The notes beneath the pieces are model-generated. The model was not told where the DNA came from. It saw nothing but the letters and a program-made list of their open reading frames with translations, and made no database searches. From NCBI RefSeq assembly GCF_001426685.1, contig NZ_LMFB01000015.1:62001-126000 (forward strand): DNA of 64,000 bases, read 5' to 3'. Below are positions 51,840 through 62,100 of the stretch, in pieces (the stretch's first letter is position 1; each line of letters starts with the position of its first letter). Origin of the DNA: Rhizobium sp. Root483D2 (lineage in GTDB: Bacteria; Pseudomonadota; Alphaproteobacteria; Rhizobiales; Rhizobiaceae). The translations under genes and the position numbers were made by a program.

Positions 51840-52580
51840 TCAGGAAATCAACCCCAGCCGGAACGAAAGGGCCACGGCGTGATGGCGGTTTTTCGCCTTC
51901 AGCTTGTCCTGGATACCGTTCATGTACCAATCGACCGTGTGGGTGGAAATGTCGAGGATCTTGCTGATCTCGTTGGAGGTCATGCCATCGGCCAGATAGT
52001 GCAGCGCTTCCATCTCGCGGCGGGTCATCTGCACATCGACATTGGAGACCATGGCGGCAAGGACCGAAGGGTCGGTAAGCTCCAGGAGGCGCCAGAATAT
52101 CTTCTTGGCGATGGCGTCGAACAGGCTCATTTCGACCGGGCTGAGATCGACCACCCGGCCACCCAATGTCATATTGCCGAGCAGGCCCCGGCGTCCGTGC
52201 ACCGGAAAGATATAGCCGTCATGAAGGCCATGGCCGCGCGCATCCACCATCATGCGCTCCATGCGCTTGCGGTGCGGATCGGAGCGAAAGGCCACCAGCG
52301 TATCGCGCCAGCGGAAGCCGCGCTGCGCGTGGCCGAGATAGCGGATGGTCGGATCGATGATGACGTATTTCTTCTTGATATAGATCTGCGGCCAGCCCTC
52401 CGGCCAGCGGCCGGCGAGCAGCAGGCTCAACGGATTTTCATCAGGCTTGGGCTGGCGGACAATGCCGTAGAAGTCAAAACCATAGTGATCCAGAAGCCGC
52501 TCGAACTCCTGAACAATTTCGTCCCTGCTTTTCATCTCGTCTATCAGTGCCAAAAATTGCACCAGCAAGGTGATATTCAT
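51840..52580 (-). CDS. LuxR family autoinducer-binding regulator without a luxI partner
   Basis: 246 residues. The N-terminal autoinducer-binding domain retains the residues that contact acyl-homoserine lactone in TraR at the right spacing: W63, Y67, D76, P77 and W91. The C-terminal GerE-type helix-turn-helix is at about 184-240 (TRREMEALHYLADGMTSNEIS, then HTVDWYMNGIQDKLKAKNR). No luxI-type synthase is present in the window, so it is a solo by local context; rhizobial ExpR is a known example of this kind. It lies between pyc and ndvA. Target genes unknown. Confidence 0.92.
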   Translation of the reverse strand: MNITLLVQFLALIDEMKSRDEIVQEFERLLDHYGFDFYGIVRQPKPDENPLSLLLAGRWPEGWPQIYIKKKYVIIDPTIRYLGHAQRGFRWRDTLVAFRSDPHRKRMERMMVDARGHGLHDGYIFPVHGRRGLLGNMTLGGRVVDLSPVEMSLFDAIAKKIFWRLLELTDPSVLAAMVSNVDVQMTRREMEALHYLADGMTSNEISKILDISTHTVDWYMNGIQDKLKAKNRHHAVALSFRLGLIS

Positions 52581-53038
52581 AAATGCCCTTCCAAAAGATT
52601 TTTCAATCTCCGACCGATCCGCTGCGCCGCAACATGAATATGCCGTTCAGCACCCATTCATGTTGCAAACGCGATAATCCCTGCATCAGTCAAGAGACCA
52701 CCTAACACTGCATCATCAACGAACTTCAAGGCGCAAAAAATAGCAAGCTATGAATGATCAACTCCATGTGTCTGTAATTTTCAGTTGCGGCACCGGTTTA
52801 TCATAATCAAGTTTGCGCGGCGAAGTGAAAAGATGATTTCCGGTACGGTTGGTTGAAGAGAATGACGACGGAAGGAAGACGGCGTTCAGTTTTGGAATTT
52901 TCGTTCCATCTGCCCAAGATGAGAGAATGAATACTTCCGAGAAACGGCCTTTTCTTCCCGGAAACTATTTCCCGCGATGCAATTGCTCAGTTGCTTTTTC
53001 ATTGCACCGCAAACCAACTGCCCAAGAGGGATAAGACA
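52581..53038. other. Divergent intergenic region between the LuxR solo and ndvA
   Basis: A 458-base, fairly AT-rich region that should contain both promoters. It holds a perfect 11-bp inverted repeat at 52629-52666 (listed separately). I see no supported gene and no recognised RNA. Confidence 0.5.
52629..52666. promoter_or_regulatory. Perfect 11-bp inverted repeat upstream of the luxR-type gene
   Basis: GCAACATGAAT (52629-52639) and ATTCATGTTGC (52656-52666) are separated by 16 bases and start 49 bases upstream of the regulator's ATG. No T-run follows on either strand, so a protein-binding site or 5'-leader hairpin is more likely than a terminator. It does not look like a classical lux box. 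Confidence 0.5.
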
Positions 53039-54796
53039 GTGTCATTGTTCCAGGTCTATGCAAGAGCGCTTCAGTATCTTGCCGTCCACAAACTCCGTGT
53101 ATCGGCCATCGTTGTCGCCAATATCGTTCTGGCGGTCATCACGATTGCCGAGCCCATTCTATTCGGCCGCATCATCGACGCGATCACCTCCAAACAGACG
53201 GTCACGCCCATGCTGTTGATGTGGGCAGCGCTTGGCGTTTTCAACACGATCGCCTTCGTCCTGGTCGCCCGTGAGGCAGACCGGCTGGCGCATACCCGCC
53301 GCTCGACGCTGATCACCGAGGCTTTCGGCCGCATCATCTCGATGCCCCTCTCCTGGCACACCCAGCGCGGCACATCCAATGCGCTGCATACCCTGCTGCG
53401 CGCCTGCGAAACGCTGTTTGGCCTCTGGCTCGAGTTCATGCGCCAGCATCTGGCGACTGCGGTTGCGCTGACGCTTCTGGTTCCCACGGCCTTTGCCATG
53501 GACGTTCGCCTGTCGCTCGTGCTCGTCGTCCTCGGCGTGCTCTATGTGGTCGTCGGCAAGTTCGTCATGACCCGCACCAAGGAAGGTCAGGCTTCGGTCG
53601 AGGACCATTATCACACGGTCTTCTCGCATGTCTCCGATTCGATCAGCAACGTATCGGTTGTCCATAGCTACAACCGGATCGAGGCTGAAACCCGCGAATT
53701 GAAGAATTTCACCCAGAAGCTGATCTCCGCCCAGTTGCCGGTCCTCGACTGGTGGGCGCTGGCCAGCGCGCTGAACCGCATGGCCTCGACCATTTCGATG
53801 ATGGCCATCCTCGTCATCGGCACCTTCCTGGTGCAGAAGGGTGAGCTCGGCATCGGTGACGTCATTGCCTTCATCGGCTTTGCCGGCCTGCTCATCGGCC
53901 GCCTCGACCAGATGAAAGCCTTCGTGACGCAGATTTTCGAAGCCCGTGCCAAGCTGGAAGACTTCTTCGTGCTGGAAGACTCGGTGCGTGAACGTGAAGA
54001 GCCTGCCGATGCCGGCGAGTTGAACAATGTCCGTGGCGAAGTCGAATTCCGCGACATTTCCTTCAACTTCGCCAATTCGACCGAAGGCATGCGCAATGTG
54101 TCGTTCACGGCAAAGGCCGGTCAGACGATCGCCATCGTCGGCCCGACCGGTGCCGGCAAGACGACGCTGGTCAATCTCCTGCAGCGTGTGCATGAGCCGG
54201 CCGGTGGCCAGATCCTTGTCGATGGCGTCGATATCTCGACGGTCACCCGCAAGTCGCTGCGCCGCTCGATCGCCACGGTGTTCCAGGATGCCGGCCTGCT
54301 CAACCGTTCGATCAGCGAAAACATTCGCCTCGGCCGGGAAGATGCCTCGCTGGACGACGTCATGGCCGCTGCGCAAGCTGCCGCCGCTGACGACTTCATC
54401 GAGGGCCGTCAGGATGGCTACGAAACCCGCGTCGGCGAACGTGGTAACCGGTTGTCCGGTGGCGAACGCCAGCGTATCGCCATTGCCCGGGCGATCCTGA
54501 AGAATGCACCGATCCTCGTGCTCGACGAAGCGACTAGTGCGCTTGACGTCGAAACCGAGAACCGGGTCAAGGCTGCGATCGACAACCTGCGCAAGGATCG
54601 CACCACCTTCATCATCGCCCATCGCCTGTCGACGGTGCGCGAAGCCGATCTGGTGATCTTCATGGATCACGGCCGGATCGTCGAGATGGGTGGCTTCCAC
54701 GAACTGAGCCAGAGCAATGGCCGGTTTGCATCCCTGCTGCGGGCAAGCGGCATCCTGACGGACGACGACGTCCGCAAGAGCCACGCCGCCGCCTGA
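53039..54796 (+). CDS. ndvA: Cyclic beta-1,2-glucan ABC exporter NdvA/ChvA
   Basis: 585 residues from GTG 53039, with AGAGGG eight bases upstream. Type I ABC exporter half-transporter: six membrane helices (about 1-310), Walker A GPTGAGKTT at 368-376, signature LSGGERQR at 472-479, Walker B ILVLDEATSAL near 494. The opening (SLFQVYARALQYLAVHKLR) and much of the sequence closely follow Agrobacterium ChvA / Sinorhizobium NdvA. It moves cyclic glucan to the periplasm; mutants in other species are hypo-osmotically sensitive and fail in attachment or nodule invasion. A terminator follows. Confidence 0.96.
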   Translation: MSLFQVYARALQYLAVHKLRVSAIVVANIVLAVITIAEPILFGRIIDAITSKQTVTPMLLMWAALGVFNTIAFVLVAREADRLAHTRRSTLITEAFGRIISMPLSWHTQRGTSNALHTLLRACETLFGLWLEFMRQHLATAVALTLLVPTAFAMDVRLSLVLVVLGVLYVVVGKFVMTRTKEGQASVEDHYHTVFSHVSDSISNVSVVHSYNRIEAETRELKNFTQKLISAQLPVLDWWALASALNRMASTISMMAILVIGTFLVQKGELGIGDVIAFIGFAGLLIGRLDQMKAFVTQIFEARAKLEDFFVLEDSVREREEPADAGELNNVRGEVEFRDISFNFANSTEGMRNVSFTAKAGQTIAIVGPTGAGKTTLVNLLQRVHEPAGGQILVDGVDISTVTRKSLRRSIATVFQDAGLLNRSISENIRLGREDASLDDVMAAAQAAAADDFIEGRQDGYETRVGERGNRLSGGERQRIAIARAILKNAPILVLDEATSALDVETENRVKAAIDNLRKDRTTFIIAHRLSTVREADLVIFMDHGRIVEMGGFHELSQSNGRFASLLRASGILTDDDVRKSHAAA

Positions 54797-54824
54797 TCAT
54801 CAGGTCAAGTATCCAAACAGTGAG

Positions 54825-54848
54825 AAGGCCCCGCACCGGGGCCTTTTT
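54825..54848 (+). terminator. ndvA terminator
   Basis: AAGGCCCC (54825-54832) pairs with GGGGCCTT (54838-54845), followed by a T-run. Its 3' end touches the stop of the convergent opgC-like gene. Confidence 0.92.
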
Positions 54849-56011
54849 CATGCCTTGGCCGCCGCAGGGCGCGACAGGCCACCGAGCCAGTCGAGATAGC
54901 GGGCATAGGCGAAGTGCAGCCCGATACCGGCCAGCACGAACAGCGAGCCCCAGAGCGGGTCACGTCCCGTCACAAACAGCAGTACCTGACCAACCATGGC
55001 AAGGATGGTCCCGAAGATGAAGACCGGTAGCGAATGCCGGCCGATCAGAACAAGCGGATGATCGATCCGCAGCCGCGTCATGCGGCTGAACACCGGAAAC
55101 ACTGCCACCAGATAGCCGAGCGCCAGAACATGCAATAGCCGCGTCAGCGACAGGAACGTCTTGTCGAACCCTGTCAGCACCGCCGGCAGGCCATAGGAAA
55201 AATCGATATTCCACCAGGACAGCAGCACCCAGAAGAAGGACAGCGTCACATAGCTGGCTGATATCGCCACCAGAACCGGATTGCGCACGATCGGCTTTCC
55301 GGCGCGCGCGCGCATCATGCAAATCATCCCGATGGTGAACAGGAACTGCCAGGACCAGGGATTGAGGAACCAGTAGCCTTCATCGAGAAAATTGATCGGC
55401 ACGATCGTGAAGATCCCAGCCGCAAGCCACAGGCCAGCCGATGCCATGAACAGCAGGAACGGACTGCGCCCATAGACCCACAGCATGCCCGGCAGAAGCA
55501 GGAAGACAACGGCATACATGGACAGGATATTGTTATAGCCGAGTTGATGCCCGAGCAGCACCATGGCGACAAAACCCTGCTCGGTGTGATCGACGAGCGG
55601 GCGAATATTGATCTCGCTGATCAGGTCCTGACGGCCGAAATAGAGCGCACCGCCGGCAAAGATCGCCAGCGTGATGATGCTGGTCATGATATGCGCGATA
55701 TAGAGCGTAAAGGCGCGCCGCCAAATTTTCAGGCTGAGCGCAAGCCGGTTGCCGATCGTGAATTTTCGCCCGTAGGCAAGCCCCGCCGAAAGGCCGGAGA
55801 TCAGCACGAAGGCCTCCGCCGAATCCGAGAAGCCGAAATTCTTGGTGGTCAGATATTCGAGATATTGCCCCGGCACATGATTGATAAAGATGGTCAGCAG
55901 GCAGAGCGCCCGGAAGACATCGAGGCGGGTATCGCGCTGTGCGGGTACGGTCTGGGTTTCGCCCACCTGGCCATGACCGGCAGGCGGCTCGAATTGCAGT
56001 TTTTGAAGCAT
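54848..56011 (-). CDS. opgC: OpgC-like membrane acyltransferase (glucan succinyl-modification)
   Basis: 387 residues with about ten membrane helices. It begins after a polar leader with RDTRLDVFRALCLLTIFINHVPG and the block FGFSDSAEAFVLISGLSAGLAYG, which are hallmarks of the OpgC family (PF10129) related to acyltransferase-3 proteins. OpgC of E. coli and Rhodobacter adds succinyl groups to osmoregulated periplasmic glucans. Placed between ndvA and ndvB, it most likely modifies cyclic beta-1,2-glucan. The gene name is by family; activity is inferred. Confidence 0.88.
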   Translation of the reverse strand: MLQKLQFEPPAGHGQVGETQTVPAQRDTRLDVFRALCLLTIFINHVPGQYLEYLTTKNFGFSDSAEAFVLISGLSAGLAYGRKFTIGNRLALSLKIWRRAFTLYIAHIMTSIITLAIFAGGALYFGRQDLISEINIRPLVDHTEQGFVAMVLLGHQLGYNNILSMYAVVFLLLPGMLWVYGRSPFLLFMASAGLWLAAGIFTIVPINFLDEGYWFLNPWSWQFLFTIGMICMMRARAGKPIVRNPVLVAISASYVTLSFFWVLLSWWNIDFSYGLPAVLTGFDKTFLSLTRLLHVLALGYLVAVFPVFSRMTRLRIDHPLVLIGRHSLPVFIFGTILAMVGQVLLFVTGRDPLWGSLFVLAGIGLHFAYARYLDWLGGLSRPAAAKA

Positions 56012-56077
56012 TCAGAATGGTCTCGTCCGAGTTCAGTGCCCCTGCCCCCATTGACGCAACTTTGATGCAGGTGATCA

Positions 56078-56118
56078 AAACAAAACCGGCTTTGCGCCGT
56101 CTGGAGCAAAGCCGGTTT
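56078..56118 (-). terminator. ndvB terminator
   Basis: A 13-bp stem (56083-56095 with 56106-56118) lies 24 bases beyond the ndvB stop. The minus strand continues TTTTGATC after the stem. Confidence 0.85.
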
Positions 56119-56141
56119 CAATTCTCATCTTCGACCGGCAG

Positions 56142-59100
56142 CTACAACAAAACGCCTTCATGCGCGTTTTTTGTGACAGTATTATTGACGCTGACGACTG
56201 GTTCACCGTTTTCCGCATTTTTCGTCACGGAAATCACATGCGGCTTGCCGTCGATGGTCAGGGTCGCGGTGAAACCATTCCAGTCGTTCGGCAGGACGGG
56301 CTGGACGATCAGCTTGTCTCCCTGACGGCGGATGCCGAGAATGCCTTCGACTGCGGCACGGTAGAGCCAGGCCGCCGACCCCGTATACCAGGTCCAGCCG
56401 CCACGCCCTGTCAGGGTGCCGTCGCCATAGATGTCGGCCGCAACCACATAGGGCTCGACCCTATAATGATCCGCACTGTCGCGATCCTTGGAATGATTGA
56501 CCGGATTGAGCATCTCGAAGGCACGCCAGGCGTCTTCGGTCCGGTTTTGTGCCGCCAGCGCCAGCACCACCCAGGTTGCGGCATGGGTATACTGGCCGCC
56601 GTTTTCGCGAACGCCGGGCGGATAGGCCTTGATATAGCCGGGGTCCTGCTCGGTTCCCGAGAGCGGCGGGGTGAACAGGCGGATGATCTGATGATCGCCG
56701 TCGGCCAGTTCCGCCAGCACGGCATCCATGGCCTGCGCCGAGCGGGCCGCATCCCCTTCGCCGGACAGCACGCTCCAGGACTGGGCGATGGAATCGATCC
56801 GGCACTCGCTGCTTTCGGCAGACCCAAGCGGCGTGCCGTCGTCATAGTAGCCGCGGCGATAGTGATTGCCGTCCCAGCCGGCCGTCTCCAGAGCCTTCTT
56901 GAGGCTTTCCAGATGTGCCTCCCAGGCGGAAACCCGCTTGGTATCGCCACGCTCGCGCGCGATGATCAGGAAGGAGCGCAGCGTGGAGGCGAGGAACCAG
57001 CCGAGCCAGACGCTGGTTCCGCGGCCTTCGATGCCGACACGGTTCATGCCGTCATTCCAGTCGCCGCCAAGGATCAGCGGCAGGCCGTTCTCGCCCTTGC
57101 GGGCAATGGCAAGGTCAAGCGCGATGGCGCAATGCTCGTAGAGGCTGGCACGCCGATCTGACACCACCGGCTGATAGAAGCTGTCGTGCTGGCCGGGTTC
57201 AAGAGCTGCCCCTTCGATGAAGGCAATCTGCTCGTCGAGAATGTCCTTGTTGCCGGTGACGGAGCAATAGTGCTGCACGGCATGGCCGAGCCAGACGACA
57301 TCGTCGGAGATCAGCGTGCGCACGCCGGCACCGGTATTCGGCAGCCACCAATGCAGCACGTCACCCTCGGCAAACTGCCGTGCAGCGGCGTTGAGGATCT
57401 GCGACCGGGCAAGCTCCGGACGGTGAACGATAAACGCGAGCGTATCCTGCAACTGATCACGGAAGCCGAAGGCGCCGCTGGCCTGATAGAACGCGGAGCG
57501 CGCAAGGATGCGGCATCCAAGGCTCTGATAGGGGAGCCAGGCATTGACCATGTTGTCGAACGCCTTGTCGGGCGTTTCGATCTGCAGCACGCTGGTAAAG
57601 TCCTGCCAGTAGCTGTTGGACGTTTCGAGAACCGCGTCGAACGTGCTCTTGCGCGCTTCGGCCAGATGCTCCAGTGCCTGCACGGCATTGCCGGAATCGC
57701 CGATATAGAAGGTCAATTCACGGGCAGCACCCACCTCCAGCGTCAGATCGACCGAGATCGCGGCACAGGGATCGCCATCGGCCTCGACCGCACCCGATAG
57801 GGCACCCCCATCGACCACAGCCTGCGGAGCATAGATGCTGCCCCCCTGACCGAGGAATTCGCGGCGGCTGGATGTGAACCCGGACGGCAATTCGCTGGCC
57901 GCGATGAAGGCGGTACGGCCGGAATAGTCGATGCTGTAAGGATTGGTTGCCAGAACGGCACCGCTTACTTCGTCCTGATGCGACAGGATGAAGGGCGCGG
58001 TCTTTGTCCGGTTGTTGCCGAGCACCCATTCCGCATAGCCATAGACCTTGAGGCGGCGTGCGCCACCCGTGGTATTGGTGACGCGCAGCCGCAGATACTT
58101 GACGGGCGCCGTGCGATGCACCGTCTGCCCGACCTCGATCTCCAACCCATCCTGTGTGCTCTGGAAAACCGAATAGCCAAGGCCATGCCGCGTTTCGAAC
58201 TGAACCGACTTGCGGCGCGACAGCGCAGCAAAAGGCGACAGGACGGCACCGCTCTCCATGTCGCGGATGAAGATCGCTTCGCCCGGACGGTTGATGACCG
58301 GATCGTTGGTCCAGGGCGTCAGCTGATAGTCGCGCGAATTGCGGCTCCAGGTGAACGCTGCGCCTTCGGCGGCAACGTGGAAACCGAACGATTCGTTGGA
58401 AATCACGTTGATCCATGGCTGCGGCGTCGCTTCGCCGCCACGCAGCCGCGTCACATATTCCCGGCCGTCGGCGGAGAAACCACCATAGCCGTTCCAGAAA
58501 TCCAGCCCATCGCCGTTGATCTCGACGGGTCCAGCGCCGCCACTCTCCGGAATAATGGCCAGCAGCGGTGCTGCGGGCACGTCTTCCTTGGGCAGAGGCT
58601 TGGCCAGCAGATTTTCGGCGCGCGAAATCTGGTCCGAGATCTTGCCGTTGCGGGCATGGAACACGGCACGCGAGGCAGAGAGCAGCGCCGACCAGGTCTG
58701 CGGCTCCATGATATCACGGCGAACCGCAAAGATATGCTGGCGCGGACCGTCGGACAGGCCGCGCAGGCGCAGGTTTTCAGCCATCGCATCGAGCGTGTGC
58801 TGCATGTCCTGTGCATAGGACGATGCACGCTCGTTGATGATCACCAGATCGGCGGTGACGCCGCGCGAGCGCAGATATTCCTGCGCCTTCAAGGCTTCGC
58901 GCGCGATCCCCAGATCAATATCGTCATTGATGCGGACGGCAAAGATCGGGAAATCGCCGGAGATCGACAGCGGCCAAAGTGCCGATTGCGGCGCGAGACC
59001 GGCCTGCACGGTGGCAGTATCCGCACGCAGCTGCAGGTCGGGATAGACCAGGTAGCGGCCAAGCATCTGGAAGCTTGCGGCTTCCTGAGAGGTGACGCCG

Positions 59101-62100
59101 ACATGACGCATCTGTACCTGCGAACGGGTCCAGGCGTGGATAAGCTCATGGTTAAAGCTGTCGGGGTGACGATAGCGATCGACCGCCTTGTCGATATCCT
59201 GGCGGTTAGGCGCAGCGATGGTCCAGAAGATCACGCTGACCTTTTTGCCTGCCGGCACGCGCACGACGCGGCGCAGCGAAACGATCGGATCGAGCGTATA
59301 GCCATCCGAGCCGGAAAGCTTGGCATCCGTGTCGAAAGCCTGCGCTTCGGCAAGCGTGCGTCCAGCACCGATGAAGCGGCGCCGGTCGGTTTCAGCCTCG
59401 GTGTGGCGGGTGCTGGCGGCATTGTCGACGATCAGATGCGCAACCTGCATATCCGGCTCGCTCGGGCTGCGCTTGTTGCGCGTGACGCGGATAACGTCAC
59501 CCTTCGGATCGACTTCCGTCTTCAGGAACATCTTGGCAAACAGAGGATGGGCGCTGTCGGTATCGTCCGTGGTCAGGACCGGCTCGGCATAGGACGTCAC
59601 CTCGATGAAGCGGTCCTCGGTACCGGTATTGAGCAGGATCACCCGGCGGCCTTCGGCATCGTGCTCGGTGGCAACAATACATTCGACTTCACTGGTGAGA
59701 TCGCCGACCGTCTTGATGAACTCGGCCTTGTCGTCGCCGAAGCGGGCAGTGGTCTTTTCACCTTCGGCGCGGCGCGGTTCCGCCGTTGCCGACCACCAGT
59801 CTCCGGTGGTCGTGTCGCGCAGGAAGATGAACGTGCCGGAACGGTCCTCGGTCGGATCGGCTTTCCAGCGGGCAACGGTCTGGCCGTTCCAGCGGGAATA
59901 GCCCGAACCGGTCGCCGTCAGCATCACGGCGTAATGACCGTTCGACAGGAACACCGTCTCGCGATCCTTGGCCAGTGGATTGGTGATGACGCGGACTTCG
60001 GGACGCAGCAGGTCTTCCTGCCCCTTGCCCAGCGATTCCGGTTCCTTCTTGGTGTTGATGATCGGAATATCGCGCGGCGCCTTTTCCTGCAAAAGCAGCT
60101 CGGCGGCTTCGATGACTGGATCGGCGTGGAACCACTCGCGCAGGCGGCCGTTGAAAACGACGTTGGCGACGGCTGCAATCGACATGCCGTGATGGTGGGC
60201 ATAGTAGTTGCGCACCACAGCACAGGTCTTGCCTTCCGGCACGCGGGTCGGCGTGAAATCAACCGCATCATGGAAGCCGTAGACGCCAAGCGCACCAAGA
60301 CCGCGCAGACGCTCCAGATTGGCAATAGCCGCCTTCGGATCGTACATGCTGGCAAGGATCGATGCGTAGGGAGCAATGACGGCATTCTGGCCAAGACCGC
60401 GCTTCAGGCCCAATGTCGGCACGCCGAAATTGGTATACTGATAGGTCAGTTCATGGTCGCGGGCATTGAAGGCCGCTTCCGAAATGCCCCATGGGGTGCC
60501 GAGACGGCGGCCATGGTTCATCTGTTCCTGAACGATCAGGTTGTTGGTCTGGTTGAGAATGCCGCCCTGGCGCTCCTGCATGACCAGCGGTGGCATCAGA
60601 TATTCGAACATCGAGCCAGACCAGGAGATCAGCGCGCCGCGCGCACCAATCGGCACGATCGGACGGCCGAGCTTGTACCAGTGTTCCGTCGGCAGATCGC
60701 CCTTGGCGATGGCAAACAGACTGGTGAGGCGGGCTTCGGACGCCAGAAGGTCGTAGCAGGCCTCGTCGAGTTCGTTGGAATTGACGCGGTAGCCGATCGA
60801 CAGCAGACGCCGCTCCGGACGGAACAGGAAGCTGAAATCCATCGTAAACGCGATATCGCGGGCCCGGTCGCGGATGACGATCAGGCGCTGACGCAGTGCC
60901 TCGATGGCGCCGAGATCAAACACGCCGTCGGCAATATGCGCTTCGCAGGTATTGACGAGCAGCGTTGCCCATTTCGTCACTTCGCCGCTCTGGGCGCTAC
61001 GGACTTCATGGTCGAGGTTGACCGTGAGCTTGTGGATATCGCGCGCCAGAACGGCCAGGTTGATCACCCGGATGGAGGCGAATTCACGCTCGCGCTTGAC
61101 GGCGGCCAGCGCGTTCTGAAAACCGGTAATCCGCTCTTCCATCAAACGGCGCAGCGGCCGGACGGTTTTGCGGTCGTCGGGCAGATCCCCCAGAACCTCC
61201 GACAGGATGGAGGCGACGTCGCCGATGCCGTCCAGATTGCCCTGAACATGCGCAGATGGCGCTTCGGCCCAGTCGCGGCACATGGACGAAACTGCGATCA
61301 GATGGCCGGCGAGATTGCCGCTATCGACGGCGGAGACATATTTCGGCTCCATCGTTTCCAGTGTGTCGGTCTTGTACCAGTTGAACAGATGTCCGCGGAA
61401 TTTCGGCATGCGATCGACAGTGGCGACCGTTTCCTCCAGCCGGCGGATGGTTTCCTCAAAGCCGATCCAGCCGAAATCACGGGCGGACATGACCGAGAGC
61501 AGATAGACGCCGATATTCGTCGGCGACGTGCGCTCGGCAAGGATCGGATGCGGGATTTCCTGAAAATTGTCCGGCGGCAGGAAATGCTGCTCGGCAGTGA
61601 CGAACTGCTCGAAATAGAGCCAGGTGCGGCGCGCGATCTTGCGCAGTTCCTCGACGACATCGTCCGGAACCACCAGCTGATCTTCGGTCTCAGCCGACTG
61701 GCTGACGAACCAGGCAATCGCCGGTGACAACGCCCAGAGCAACGCAAACGGGATGCCGATGAAGGGAAGGCCGGTATTGGAGATAGCAGCGAGCAGCAGC
61801 GAGATGACCGACAGGACGGGGGCGATCCACATCGAACGGTAATAATCGAGGATGGTGCCGCCCGACGCGCTTTGAACCTGCGCGGCCGTGCGCCATTCCA
61901 GCATCAGCTTGCCGCTGACGAAAGTCCGATAGAGCGACCGCACGATGGCATCCATCATCATCGCGGCCGAATGGGCGATGAAGACGATGCGCAATGCGAC
62001 CTGCGCATTGGCAGCCTGGATTTCTGAGAGAACGGCATGGAGATGCGCGCGGGCGACGATATCGTTGCGGCGCGGCATGATGCCGGAGATCAGCGAAAGC

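Noticed and set aside
52849-53034. 61-codon frame immediately upstream of ndvA, same strand
   Set aside because: No features of a leader peptide or known protein; likely 5' leader of ndvA.
57978-61727. 1249-codon plus-strand frame opposite ndvB
   Set aside because: Antisense open frame generated by codon bias of ndvB; no ribosome-binding site or domain.
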